DNA of 64,000 bases. Origin: Hirudo medicinalis. Lineage: Eukaryota; Annelida; Clitellata; Hirudinida; Hirudinidae. The position numbers were made by a program, and so were the translations under genes. The notes beneath the pieces are model-generated. The model had not been told where the DNA came from. It did not search any database and worked only from the letters and a program-made list of their open reading frames with translations. Position 1 is the first letter of the stretch. Every line of letters starts with the position of its first letter. Location of the stretch: positions 53,404 through 117,403 of the forward strand of contig MPNW01000094.1 in the NCBI GenBank assembly GCA_011800805.1, in the 5' to 3' direction. Shown piece by piece: positions 1 to 12,900 of the stretch.

Positions 1-100
1 GAGCCACTTGGCAAACATTCAGATTCCCTGCTGAATTATTCAAAAGCAAGCCAAAACGCACATGCTCGTCAAACTTAAATGAAAATTTTCAATAATTCAA

Positions 101-2784
101 CTAGGAAACTGAATTTGAATTGTTTGCTTTGCGTTCAAACTTAATCTTCATGAGGGGATTCGTTTTTATCGGTAAGGCGGAAAATCTAGGGGGCTTCACG
201 GCCGGCCTACCGGCAGAGGTAGAGACGAAAGCTTTTGCATTCTGAACATTTCCCATCGGCTGATGAGACTGAAGGACGACATTTGTAACGGAAGTCGAAG
301 CAGCTTCCTGTACTTGAGAATGCTGCAGACTTGACTTGATCAGCAGTTCGGAAGACTGTGGTATTTCCAATTGTGATGGCTGTTGATATATTGGAATCAG
401 TTGGTAGCCTGAAGTGAAACAATAATGGTTTAGAATGCAAGAGCATCATACAAGGGAACAAAATTTAATGTTGTTTGAAGCTTCCCTCATTTTAATGAAT
501 AAGTAATTACAAAATGTCTAATTTTATTGATATATAGTTGGCTGATGATTTTACCATTATCCTCTCAGTGAATGTAATACATTATAAAATAGCCTTTTCA
601 GGATTTCTACCTGATTCAGATTTGATGAGGAACTGTACTTCATCTGTGCCATTAAGACTTGGATCGGAGTAATTGTCAACTGCGATGTTTGAACTGTCAC
701 CAGCATGAGACTGTGATGGATAATTTTGAATGAAAATGAATTTCTACAAAATGACATGAAAGGGGCAAAAATTCGTTTAACAAGTCTATAATAATCAAAA
801 TTTTATGTAAAAATATTCAAATTATGAGCAATGCTTTCACATAGCCTAAACCTGGCAAATTTGTTCAAATCCTGCTCAAAATCCTGCTATTGAAGAAATA
901 TCATCTGACAATCTTTACTAAAAAAAAGTCAGATCAAAATGATATCTAAGCATCTACATAATCCAACGCACAGAGTTGAGGACATGAGCCTGTGAGCCAT
1001 CGGGAAAAGTCACCAGCTGAAGTAGGGATGCATCTGTGCAGGTTGAATCCAGGTGGACCAGAGACACTCCTCCCTCACTCAGAGTCTGCCACAGGTTCAA
1101 AGTTTGAGGTTGCTGACCACTGCCATCGATCACACTCAGCTCGTAACTGTTGTTGCTGTTGTTCATGACCTGGTTGACTCCATCAGACATGTTCATATTG
1201 TTGCCATTGAGAGACTGCTCATCTGAGGCACTGTCATCCTTGAAGGATGGTAGGAGATCCTGTCGGCCATGGTAATGATAGCAACTCAGGACGATATTCC
1301 TTAGCACGTCAGTCCATGACATCTGAGCACAAAATGAATTTTAAATTCAATTTTTAAATATTCCTATAACTTGCATAATTCACTGTTTAGTGCTAATAAT
1401 ATGAAGTAGTACCTATTCCCATCAAAACATTCTGACAAATTTGACAAAATATTGCTGTAAAAGTAAACAAATTCATAATAATGTTTATGAAAATTTCTTA
1501 GTTTCACAAACCTGCTTTTTCTGTTCATCAGTTCTCATATCACATCTGACATTGGCCCAGGGTGCCTCGGGAGGCCACCAGGGGGGCTTGTACTCGGGCT
1601 TGTTCCAACCTGGTTTGCTTCTGCAGGTGGAGAATTTCAACATCTCCGGAATGAACATCCTCAGTTGGGCCTGGAAATTTAATTTTGTCAATAATTAACA
1701 AGGAAATACATTTAAAAAATTAAATGTAATTAAATAATTAAATTAATTACCGAACTCAAATAATTAATAACGCACATCACACAATTAAGATCAACCAGAA
1801 CAAGGTTAAAAAACATTTTCACATGATGTACCTGAGTCATTTTATCGATGGGGGTTGGTATACCATCGACATTCGGAAGGGGAAGTTCGTGTTTGGTTCC
1901 ATCCTCCACGGACGTTTTGCATGGTGCCTGAAGGGCCAGCTTTTGATCCAACTCTGAGAGGATGTTACTCTTCTGTGATTTCATCTATTGCAGAATTTCA
2001 ACTTGTAATCACACAATATCATTTGAATCATGTGCCATAAATACAAGCTACAAATATTTAAGCTAATTTAAGAAAACATTAGAAACATCATCAATAACTC
2101 GATCCATCACAAAGCAGCATAACCTCTTAGGAATGATTAATTGAGAAATGTGTTAGGCTTACTACTGTCTCCAGAGGCTGAGAACCAAAAACTCTAAAGT
2201 ACATCGGATTTTGGCTTTTACCTGGAGTGCAGCACAAAATCACAGCCTGCTGTCCAACTCTTGTCGTGTACTCAGACAATGTGGCCAATAATTTTCTTTG
2301 AAATAATAATTACATGTCAGGCTTTAAAGTGATTGGCCATGGACAAGTAACTAACTCAAAACATTTCAACAGCAAAATTTCTAGAATAAATATTAAAGTT
2401 TAAAACAAGTTATTAAAACGAAACTAGTTACTAAAACTGCCAAATACGACAAACCTTAACAATCTCGTTTGTTGCCTCTTCCGAATGCTGGGGTTGATTT
2501 CAAATGAATGAGGACGTTTGCAATTCTTCCTTGTGGAAATGGCTGCTGCAGCTGCCACCCCTGCAGGTCCTAATAAATGAACAGCACATGCATTATTCCA
2601 GCTTTTCCATAAAATACCTAGTCAAGGAATCATGCCACCCACCAGCATTTGCAAGTTGAGCAGTTACTTCGTCAGTGATTGGGTTTATTATTGTGTTGTT
2701 GTCATTAAACATCCCAGTCCCATCCAATGAACTGGCTTCACTCATTGTATCTTGATGGTTCCCGACAGAACTAATGAAGTACAT
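101..2784 (-). CDS. NRF1: Nuclear respiratory factor 1 (NRF1 / erect wing) transcription factor
   Basis: This is a nuclear sequence-specific activator of the NRF1/erect wing family, which in animals controls mitochondrial and growth genes. Eight exons join in phase: 2784-2643, 2569-2455, 2295-2163, 1984-1832, 1670-1512, 1322-972, 743-611 and 408-101, giving about 497 aa (human NRF1 is 503). Family landmarks are DEVTAQLANAG, NPSIRKRQQTRLLRK, LSEYTTRVGQQAVILC, the DNA-binding block IPEMLKFSTCRSKPGWNK followed by PPWWPPEAPWANVR, and MSWTDVLRNIVLSCY. The C-terminal half is Ser/Gln/Asn-rich, as expected for an activation domain. The start at 2784 (MYFISS...) is chosen because a splice acceptor lies just upstream. 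A second Met (MSEASS) or an extra 5' coding exon is possible. The sixth donor (GTGCGT) is inferred from phase. The last two exons are less conserved but keep frame exactly. Confidence 0.93.
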
Positions 2785-3771
2785 GCCGTGGTTATTGTCC
2801 AGTAAACCACTAAAACATAACGTAGGACAATCTTGCAATTTACCCGTAACTGCATCATGTAATAGGAAACGACTGCCAGCTTCTATTTGCAATAGCAACA
2901 GACGTCCGTGCAATAATAGTTGATAACGGCAGACAGAAGCCCCAGACCAGCGTACTTAATGGACTCCCAAGCCCCATAAATGTAATTGCTATGTGACTAA
3001 AGATGAACATTTGTGACTTTGCACTTCTTCTAGTCAATTTAGTACCGTGCGATGCCCAAGTTTACAAAATATATGGTCAAAACACACGAAAATGGACGTT
3101 AATCGAGGGAGTCCACTGAGTCTGCGCCGGATTTTGCGCAATAAACGAACAAAGCATTGCGCCTGTCCTAGAAACTTTGATTAAAGGGCTTGTATTCGCA
3201 GCTGCAATCGATGGGAAAGCAAGACAATATTTAAACAAATGTCGACAAATCTAATGGTACCTCATCGCCGTGAATCGTATTTACATATCCTTGTGGGAGC
3301 CTGGGCTTAACACGGAACTAGTTCATTTTAAAACCAAACTTAAGACGATATCTGTACACTATTTAAATTTTCCATGAAATCCTGATATCTCAATAAAATT
3401 TAACAATGTAGTGTTAAAATTGATCTAGAACGATTATTTTATTAAGTGAACTTTAAATTCGACATATGATAATTTTGAAAAACAGTTTAGTCAGAAAAAT
3501 ACATCCTCACACGCAATAAAACTAAGTATCGAATTAGCTGACCCAGAACAGATCGAATCTTCAATATTTTCAAGTGATTCATTATCGCATCCAATATCCA
3601 GTTTAGCTGTAGAACTCAATCTAAACCTAATCTGAATACGCCTTTGAATGATTTCAGTCCTATAGAACCACAGAACATGTCGGGGCCCCTCTACATAAAC
3701 TATCATAGCGTATTCCTAGGAAGAGCATAATAATAAAATAATTGTTCATTAACGTCCGTGGCATAGCTAGA

Positions 3772-3862
3772 TGATTAGGACGGTGCTCCCGCAACGGGAT
3801 TCGAATCCAGCTGCCATCGTGAGAGGCGGAAGTCTTAACCATCAGACCATGAGGGAGCCACC
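3772..3862 (-). repeat. tRNA-derived SINE fragment (tRNA-Glu-like)
   Basis: Read on the minus strand, this has a tRNA-like head: GCTCCC pairs with a 3' GGGAGC, an A box resembles TGGTCTGATGGTTAAGAC, the anticodon loop reads CCTCTCACG (CTC), and the B box is GGATTCGAATCC. A diverged copy lies at about 30930-31018. The two share sequence past the acceptor end (GGGAGCACCGTCCT), which argues for a SINE family rather than tRNA genes. Confidence 0.6.
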
Positions 3863-4201
3863 ATAGGAAGAGCACCAGAAAGCAATCTATTTAAAGTCTA
3901 CCAGTTTTGACAACAGACTAAGTACCGCATATCTCTGGATGGCATGGGCTCAAATCAGCAGTTAGAGGCTCCTCATCAAATCGACGCTAGATGGCAGGTC
4001 TATAGATGTTGTTGGTATGCAGATCTGGAACAGCCACCCCTTCACAGAAAACTACCCTCAACATTAAAGTGGTCTTGAAGTTGAAGTTCTGTTTGAATGT
4101 AAGCCACTCTAGTCAAACTCTTAATCATTATCATTAGCTGATGAAACCGATGAATCTGAATCATGAAGAAAATCGTTCTGAGCCATTGGAAAATGAAATT
4201 A

Positions 4202-4207
4202 TTTATT
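4202..4207 (-). terminator. Poly(A) signal of TRMT112
   Basis: AATAAA on the minus strand begins 32 nt past the TRMT112 stop codon, giving a very short 3' UTR. Confidence 0.6.
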
Positions 4208-4238
4208 TTTCTAAGACAAAAAAACAATTGAGTTCCAG

Positions 4239-5130
4239 TTACAATTCATCTTCATTCAATAGCATGTTTGGGATCCCCTTGTTAATGGGGAACTGTCTTC
4301 CAGTTTCAGGGCACTCCAAAAATCCTTCTTCAACCTCAATCTGAACAATTTGTTAATGATTTCAGAATTAAATATTGCATGCCAACTAATGATAATTTAT
4401 AGAATGTAAACCTAAATTTAAGAAATATCAACAAAGAAATCACAAGACCTCCATAAGTGTGTGATGAGCCTGTTTAAGAAATGACTCGTTGCTTTCAAAA
4501 TTTTCAGGTATTTCTTTTGGTAATTCTGATGCTTGACCAATCTAATAATAAAAATGTAGCAAATTCTTTTATTGTGGGCGTTACTGATCCTATGACATTC
4601 TTTCAGGAAATGTTTAAGTTCCAACATAAACAATCCCATTATTCAAATTACTTAATCTTCTACAAATCCTTAGAGAAATGTTAAAGTCAATTTTTTTATA
4701 TTCAAGATTCATTAAACATTCTGCAATTTTCAGAAATAAGCAATAATGTTATTTTACTTAGACATCAGAATGTAGCATGATTAAGAAAACAATAAATCAA
4801 TGAGTTGCTTTTAAAATTTCTTACTGAATTTGCAGCCTCGTAAAGAGCCCCCCATTCAAGTCTTCCAATCATTCGCTTTATGAAGTCTGGATTGAAGTCA
4901 ACTGATTGTATCTTTACTTCGGATGCCTGGAAATTTTAGATGTCGCTGAAGTTTATTAAATTATTGTCATATCTTACTCATCAACAAATGTTAAAACAGC
5001 AATGTCGTCTTCACGCTCAAACCGAAACTAATTTATGGGAACATTCACTAACCGATAATTTGAGCGGAAACCCTCTCTTTACACCTTTTATGATGCTGGA
5101 TGTGAGAATATTATGAGTTAGGAGCTTCAT
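4239..5130 (-). CDS. TRMT112: Multifunctional methyltransferase subunit TRM112
   Basis: TRM112 is a small zinc-binding activator that stabilises several methyltransferases acting on tRNA, rRNA and translation release factors. Four phase-0 exons (5130-5053, 4926-4825, 4541-4449, 4340-4239) give 124 aa, against 125 in human. The start [12 protein letters not shown] is typical. It is followed by [30 protein letters not shown], and the C-terminal zinc-ribbon half [20 protein letters not shown]. All conserved family blocks are present in order. The third intron uses a weak donor (GAG|GTCTTG), chosen because it preserves the alignment. The gene lies between NRF1 and CTDSP on the same strand; the spacing gives no reason to think they are co-transcribed. 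Confidence 0.95.
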
Positions 5131-7762
5131 TTCTGCGCTAGTTCTCTTTAAACAAATGCAAGAACACGAACGATATTAGGCAGGCAAATGTTTGGGCGAA
5201 ATGTTTTTCTCAGCGTCAACTTTCAGAGACATATTTGATTTTTTAACAAATAAATAATTTATAATTACAACGCAATAGTTATTGTTATACACCCAAGATT
5301 TATTTTATTATTATTTTGCAAAAATAATTCATTGTTTTGTTACATAATTGAATAACCTTTTTTTTGGAGCAAATAACTGACTCACATAAAATATCATCAG
5401 ATTGATTAAAAGCCTCCCTACAGCATAATTGTTTCTTATATCTAGCATTTTGAATCCTTATTAAGAACTTCGCTCGGGATAAAAATAAATTGTTACGCTA
5501 TTAGCATCGTTGAGGAACGAGGCTAGACTCTTCCTTATGCATAACATCAGAGGTCTTTTGACTTCTTAAAGGGGCAAAAAAAACCTTTGAACTCCCCGGT
5601 AAGAGCAAAGCTTGGGCCCCTGCGGGCCACAAGGTTTCCAGTCACCTGGCGCCCATTCACAAGCGGGATCGCTAAGTCTTCTTAATGCCGTAGGCATTTC
5701 AAAAACAAAACAAATCTTCCTTCCAAATTCATATCGGTATTGAAACACAATAAACCTTTATTTCTATTTATATTTTAGTTCCATGTTTGATACATTTCTA
5801 CAGCACAGAGCCAAATGGTCAATCAGGCAAACACATTTAAACGCAACGTTCGCATGTATACATGGATATTTGCGTATTTATGTATATCTACATAGAGCAT
5901 GTGAAAAGCCTTTCAATTCTAAATATTTACAGAAATAGCAAATAATATGGCAATTTAAAAACCTATGTTGCAGCCGATGTCGACAGTTCGAAAATAAGAT
6001 CAGATAGACAGAATGTTACCAGGAGGTGAAAGAAGCAGTCACAAGTGACAATGATCGTCTATTATGCCAGTAGCATCATCAGCGGAAAGATTCCAGCAGT
6101 CCGAATGAAATCTTAATTTTAATCTCAGAGTCCTAACATGATCGAGAAAATCGACGGCCAGGTGAATCAACAGGGCAAACTCTCTGGTTTGAGGAACGAG
6201 AAATTCACCGGACAATCGAAGAATTAGAATTGTCAAATAAAATTAAAATAACATTCAGTGGACCAAAACTTCTGAGCAACTCAAACTCGAAACACTCAGT
6301 CTCTTTAAGAGCTCAATCAGAAGTAAAATCAATGCTTAAGGATTAAAATCAGTGAGAGCTCAACATCACTCGAGCACAATTACTGGCTTTATAGTTAGTT
6401 AGTTCTTAGAGTAGTTAGTAATAATGTAATTAGTCAGTGATATAACGACACAGTGTGGGAAACAGAGGGTGAAAAACAATGGCAACGACAACGCTAAAAA
6501 GCACCCAGCTCGAACTAATGAGCGATGATAATCTTCGCAAAGAGGTCGTCATGGCCATCCCATGTTTACGGTGTTCCATGGAAAAATGATCAAATAATGC
6601 CTCTAATCATAAAGAAGATCTTCTAAGCAGTAGTGTCACCTAAGTGCTGATTGATTACATGGGAGTTCTTGGCATTAAAATTGAAACAATCTCTCCATGT
6701 GGATGTTGTAAGGCACTGTTCACAATCCAGCTCGACTTTGCATAACACAAAAGGTTGTTTTACAATATCCCATCTCAAATTTCCGTTGAAAGTGCTACTC
6801 TGACTCTTTACAAAACCAATTTGTTTGTGGTAAATTAAGGAGAAAAAGCTGATAAGACTGTGTAAAAATTAATATCCATGATCTGATAAAATCACAATGT
6901 AAAAATCGAGTCTTAAAACTAAAAAAAGGTTTTAAAACTTTCTCGGACATGATTAAAATTTGGAAAGATGCCTCATAATTACAACGAAGAATCAATTTAT
7001 AGATGAAAATGTCTTCAAAAACCAAATACTTATTCTCTACCACCACCCCATCACCATCATCAACGTCATCATCATCATCATCATCATCATCGTCGTCGTC
7101 CACAGTAGACAAAAGCAAAACCAAAAGGTAAGCGGCAATCACTAAGTTCATCCAGCGTCGTCAATTCTTGCTGGAAGAGGACGAAAGCAAGGCTCAATAA
7201 AGAACACAAAATGTGGCCCGTAACTGGTAATCATTCGTAACTGGATCGTTCGTAATCACGATCTCACCCGCAAAAATGATAACATCAATAATAATTAACA
7301 GCGATTAAATAATTATGAATATTAAATAAATCCCCATCACGGCAACGGAACATAAGGAACAACATGGGGCATGATATTGGTGACCTCGATGGATGAAGAT
7401 CAGTAAACTTGAATTGAATTGAGCCTATCAGACACCAGAAACCAAGTGAAAACGCAAACCTTCGTGTTCTAGACCGACAAGTCTCTGGCAGCTCGGACAA
7501 AAAGCATCAACGACAGTCCAATATTCTCACTTGCAAAGGTTCAAAATGGAGTCACCTCTTTGTTTCAAAAGAGAGAAAGACAACCAGGCAGATGACCAAC
7601 AACCGCAGACAACCTTGCCAAGTGAAACGAAGGACCCGACCTTCGATGAGACAACGAGGATGGATAAATACGTTATGAATGCCTCGTTACATTTTGAGGT
7701 TAAAAATTGAAGAATTTCTAGGAAACTTCTGCATGAAGTGAAGAATAATGGGAAGCCATGGA

Positions 7763-7794
<32 letters not shown>

Positions 7795-7874
7795 TTATAC
7801 ACGCAATTGTACCGACACAATTGATTGCAGGATAGATTGCATCTCTGTTTAAACGATGACGACAACAACAGAGG
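5131..7874. other. Spacer, probably including a long CTDSP 3' UTR
   Basis: I see no supportable coding exon here. An AATAAA on the minus strand (about 5756-5761) could end a CTDSP 3' UTR of roughly 2.1 kb. A run of CAT/CGT trinucleotides lies at about 7048-7103 and an AAT run at 7766-7793. Short ORFs in the region look like chance. Confidence 0.4.
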
Positions 7875-9860
7875 CTAGTGGTGGTTTGCAGTGTGCACGG
7901 AGCTGTTGCTGCCGCTAGACTGCCTTTGGGAAGGCATGAGATGATTGGTCGGGACCTGCCTCGTGTTGATCTGTTGCTGGAGGGAGCTCCTGTTCTGCTG
8001 GCTCTGAAGGGTGCTCGGGTGAGGCCTGGGCAGGGTGTTCGGCACCCGTAGTACCAAGCTCTGTTGACTGGTGAATTGTTGCAATTGGACGTTGTTCTGA
8101 TGGTTCGACCTGCTCGACTGATCCTTGAATGCCTGCATGCTCTCTTGGGTGGCAGGGAGATTGTTTTCCTGGGTGATGGAAAGCATTGGAGGCGGAGAAA
8201 ACGTGGCGTTGAGTGCCGGGATGCCGGCAGATGGATGGAAGCTTTGAGGGAGGTTGGTGTAGTTCTCAGCCAACCTACGCGACGTGTTCAGGCCGAGAGG
8301 CAGACGAGAATTGGCCAGGAAAGTGTAAATGTCCTCGACCTTGGACAACTCTTCAAAGAATGGTATCAGATCCAAGAGCTCCCTGTCTATCGGATCATCA
8401 AACCAAGAGACTACTGGAACCTGAAAATCAAAAAAAAATTTGCAGTTAAAAAAGTTTTACAAAAATTTCCTGTGTGAATAACTGATTGAGATAAGTGCAA
8501 AAAAAACATTAAACATATTAAACCAAGTTTGGTGCAATATTTTAATGTAATATCTTAATTTTTGCAATTAGAATCTCAAAAAATTTAATCTGCTATGAAA
8601 ACTTTTCAGAAATGAAAGCACGATTCCATGAAAATCTGCACTAACAGCATTCCGTGGATGAAAAAGATAGGACATCGGAGAGTTGTCCACAATGACTATC
8701 TTGTCCAAATCTCTGCCAAGCCTGCTTAAGTCCTTCAAAAGAGTGAATATGAATATTTAAAAAAGATAAATAAATCCATTAATAAACAAACAACCAGACT
8801 TATAGGAACATTGACTTAGCCATGTTATCGTAAGCTCTGCGAAGTTAATTTTATAGACAAAGCACTCAAGTGAATAAAATGTTTTTGCAAAATTGTTTTC
8901 TTCTAAAATAAAGGACTGGAACTGATAAATCAATTATATGATTAATTTTAATCACAAACCAAAGTAACATGACATTCAAACCACTTTCTCACTCTGCAAG
9001 CTAATTGAGCTGGCAATTTGAGAAAGCAATTGCTAAAAAGCTAATTGACCTTCCAGAACAAGAGTGGCATGATCATGCTGGACGAGTTCTCGAGTGGCAA
9101 TTATTGCAGATTGATTCTAGCGAGCCAATTTACAAACCTTGACGTAGTTGCCTTTGTGGAAGACGCAGGATTCTCTGAAGAGTCGAGCCTGAAAGACACT
9201 CCACTTGTCCAGTAGGTCAGTGACAGGGTCTGCATACTGGAAAAGGGATAAGATTGATATATGGTCTGCAAACATTTGAACGTGGTTGTAAAGATTTTAG
9301 ATTCTATTTTAGTGGATTTAAATCTTGGTTTAGTAATGCATTTTCAAAAATGTTAAGACAAGGCAGTGAGAAAGATGTTGCTGACAGTAACAATGAGAAT
9401 CACTCAAGAGAAAATCGTTCTCATGAATGCACATGTGAATGTTCATGCTCTTCTAATTGGCATCAATATTGTTATAATTGTTATTGTAATTACTTCAATT
9501 ATTCTCTACCATGGCCAAGCATGATAAGTAATGTTTGAAAAGATGATTAGAAATAAATAGCCCCTAAGATGATGACAAGTTTGTTTTAATGGTTTCAAGT
9601 GAATCTGAAAAAGCCTGCAAAAGGATCTGATCAAATGAAGGCCAACCATGGACTGACTTACTCATGCATGTAATTCTGATTGAGATAAATACTTGAGCAA
9701 TAAATAGAGCGCGCGATGCAATAATAATAATTACGAAATCCCAGACTATCATCATTGCAATCCAATTATGCTTACTTCTGTACACTCATCGCTACTATAC
9801 ATTTTTACAAAAGCAATTTATCCAAGCCATCCATCTGCTAATCAGCTCAGTCTAACGACA

Positions 9861-9905
<45 letters not shown>

Positions 9906-12900
9906 CATAATTTAATTTATGAACCTAGAAAGTGAAATTGTTCAAAACATCTTAAAACAGAATGGCTAATGACCAGACCAAAAGCTTCTCTCCATTCAAC
10001 CATCACCCTAGTTGGTGGTATCTTGAGGTCAATCACACCAAGAGATGATTATGATGAGAGGCTTTCCACCTCAACTTAAAATACATGCACAGCAAACGAG
10101 ACCAGGTCATTGATTGGGCACTTGGCCACGAAGAAACTGCGTCGATGACCCAGATACACACACCAGAAACAGGTCAACAAATGTATTGTGGTGATCTTAG
10201 CGAACTACATGCCGCATCTCATTACGAAGACGATGTCAAGTGTGATGAAGATGATTAAGCATCTCAATCACTCGATTGGTGATTAGTAATGATTACAAAT
10301 GGCGGATGTGAGCTGAGTAAACATCCAGCCTAATCCGTACACAACTAGCAATAGAATCGATTGGAGTGACGTAACTATTTACATATTAATAAATAAAACA
10401 ACTGAGACCATGACAACAACACTCATCCTTCATCCTCAACAATAGCAACTACTATGGCCTGCATTTTTGTAAGTCTTCTGCACTTTAGCCATATCCTGGA
10501 TGGAAGTCTCAATCAGCAGATGATGGTGATGATGATGGTGATTAGATATGCAGGATGTTTGGAAGATGGCGGATCTTAAGGAAACACGTGGATAAGTGGT
10601 GCTTCGATTTCAAGCCAAATAGGTGCTTACTGTAATTAATTTAATAATTCTTAATTAGGCACTGCTGGATTCATTTCCTAATTTCAAAGGATTCGATGCG
10701 ATGTCTGTCAGTGAACACATCCAATTGGCACATTTCCAAGCAGAGGAGAATTCCAAAGTAATTTTTATTTTCAAATTTTAATGAAATTACTCAATTTATA
10801 ATTATTTTAAAACTAAAAATCAGGTTATTAAGAATGAAGTCGTTACATTACGTGTTTTCAGTTTTGAAACGATACAATTCTTCGTATTTCCGTGGAAATT
10901 AATTCTTTCTTCTTTAATTTCCAAACAAACAAAAAGATCAAAGTCCTATCTGGAACTTCTGAGTTCTTTGATAAATATATAAATTTTAAAACATGGAAAA
11001 CTTAGAAGCCCAAATTAGCAGCCTTAAAAAAGCTACATTGGTAGTTGTAAGAGAAGAAAGATCTGAAATGATAAGCTAAGCTTGAGACTCTAAAGTCTGT
11101 CTTTAAACTCGTTTGCTCAATCAACAAACAATTTATATCAATTTAGCAATCAAGCTTTCTGAAATTAAGAGAAAAGTTGAAAAAAAACTGGTTTAAAGAA
11201 GTAATAATAATAATAACAACAGCAATAAGTAAATAATAATAATAGTTAGCCTATACGGTGCAGTTTGCCTAGCATCAGAATTAATTACATCTGAATATTA
11301 ACTCGCTCTGAAATTAATTTTCAACTCCGTCACCTAAGGATCCACCTACTCTCTATGTTCAATGGCTATGTCTTCAAATGTTTAAACAAAAAACCATTAG
11401 GAGGAGAGAGAATCATTACTATTGACTACCGATCCTCAGCATAAACTGAATTCATGCACTCACTCACTCACTCACTCACTCACTCACTCACTCACTCACT
11501 CAAGCACAGACATTGGTCCAATAAATTCGATGGAGAGCATTCAAGGCCCAAATCGTCTGCAAGCAGCTTCCTGAGGTGGGTAACGCTTGTAGAACGACGG
11601 AGCCAGTTCTTAAGGGCTTTAGCGGATTGTTGTTGATGTTGATGATCGTAGTGATGACGACAGTATCAGCGTTAACGAGGTTAAGCGTCGGTGATGATGA
11701 TGGATGATACATAGGCATTTAAGTAGGATTGTAAAAAAAAAATAGCAGCAATCAATCAACAGACGATAGTTGGCTAATAAATTGTTCGCCTGCAATGATT
11801 AGATGGAATAAACAGTTGAAGAGCACGAAAAATAAAAATTTAAAAAAAAAACAACATCTGAGTTTGAGCTTGACAAGTAATTAGTTGACAATCGTGCATG
11901 GAAAATGCATCCTCGCTTATAAGAGATGTAATGTTCGCTCACCTTGCCAAGGCTTGCAGTGAACAGTACGCACTCAAACATTTCCCCCATCTTCCTAAGA
12001 AACTCCTCAACGTAAGGCCTCTTCAGGACATAGACCTAAAATAAAATATATCGCCAAACTAAATGAGAGAGAAAATCAACAGATAAACAATTATTGCACG
12101 AAGTTAATAACAAAGATGAACGGCAGTAGATAAAAAAATTGAGACACCTTTGCGGCGGGCTTATCAATAAGTTGGGGAAACAAAAAGGTAGGCATCAAAT
12201 CCAACAGAAAACATGAGAACAAGAATTGTTTCATTATGCATGCACAAATCTACATTCATGAATCCATAAATAATTAATTGACCGCTGATAACGTAGCCTC
12301 AGCTTGCAACCAGAATGTCTATGGCAGGTGGAATGTTCCAAAGGAATACAATTTTATCAGGACTTTTATCTCCAGTTTAAATCTCCACAATCAGCTTGAA
12401 GAATCTCCCAAAGCAAATCGACATTCAACATACTCATTCTGAAGCAACCCGAGAAGTATCCCGACCTTGGAGTTCAGGAGAGAAATGCTAATCTTACTTT
12501 GTCTCACCTGGATAACCTAGCACCAATAATCTCTGATTTGATTATCATCCCATCAAAATCAAGATGATCACAAAAAAACTGGTCTTAACATCACCAACGA
12601 TGCATTAGACCAAGGGGCATTAGACAAACAAAGGATAATATATCTGCATAACAAGGTGATGAGCTAGGAAAATCCACTGAATTGAGAGGAAGATAACGAC
12701 GATAATGGAAATGATGATAATGATTACCTGATGGATGGTTCCATCTATTTCGACAGGGATGATAAAGTCTGCATTCTTGACTGGCTGAGTGGAGAAAAAA
12801 AAGTTGTTGATGCTGCAATCACACCCTGTCTTCATGATGACCACGAGAACTCAATTATCATCAATAATTGGCGCTCAAGTTGCTGAAGAGGACTGCTAAG

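Larger units (their letters stand above)
2785..4238. other. NRF1 upstream region and spacer with a SINE-like insert
   Basis: No coding exon could be supported here beyond possible 5' UTR of NRF1. The stretch holds three TGCGC half-sites (3123-3163), a tRNA-like sequence (about 3775-3862) and the poly(A) signal of TRMT112 at its right edge. Confidence 0.5.

Noticed and set aside
3772..3862. Functional tRNA-Glu gene
   Set aside because: The acceptor stem has a mismatch and a diverged copy at 30930 shares flanking non-tRNA bases, so a SINE is the better reading.
5566..5748. Minus-strand ORF ending with Pro/Gly-rich segment
   Set aside because: Locally GC-richer, but only 60 codons and with no recognisable family. 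It may be old transposon sequence but I cannot support that.
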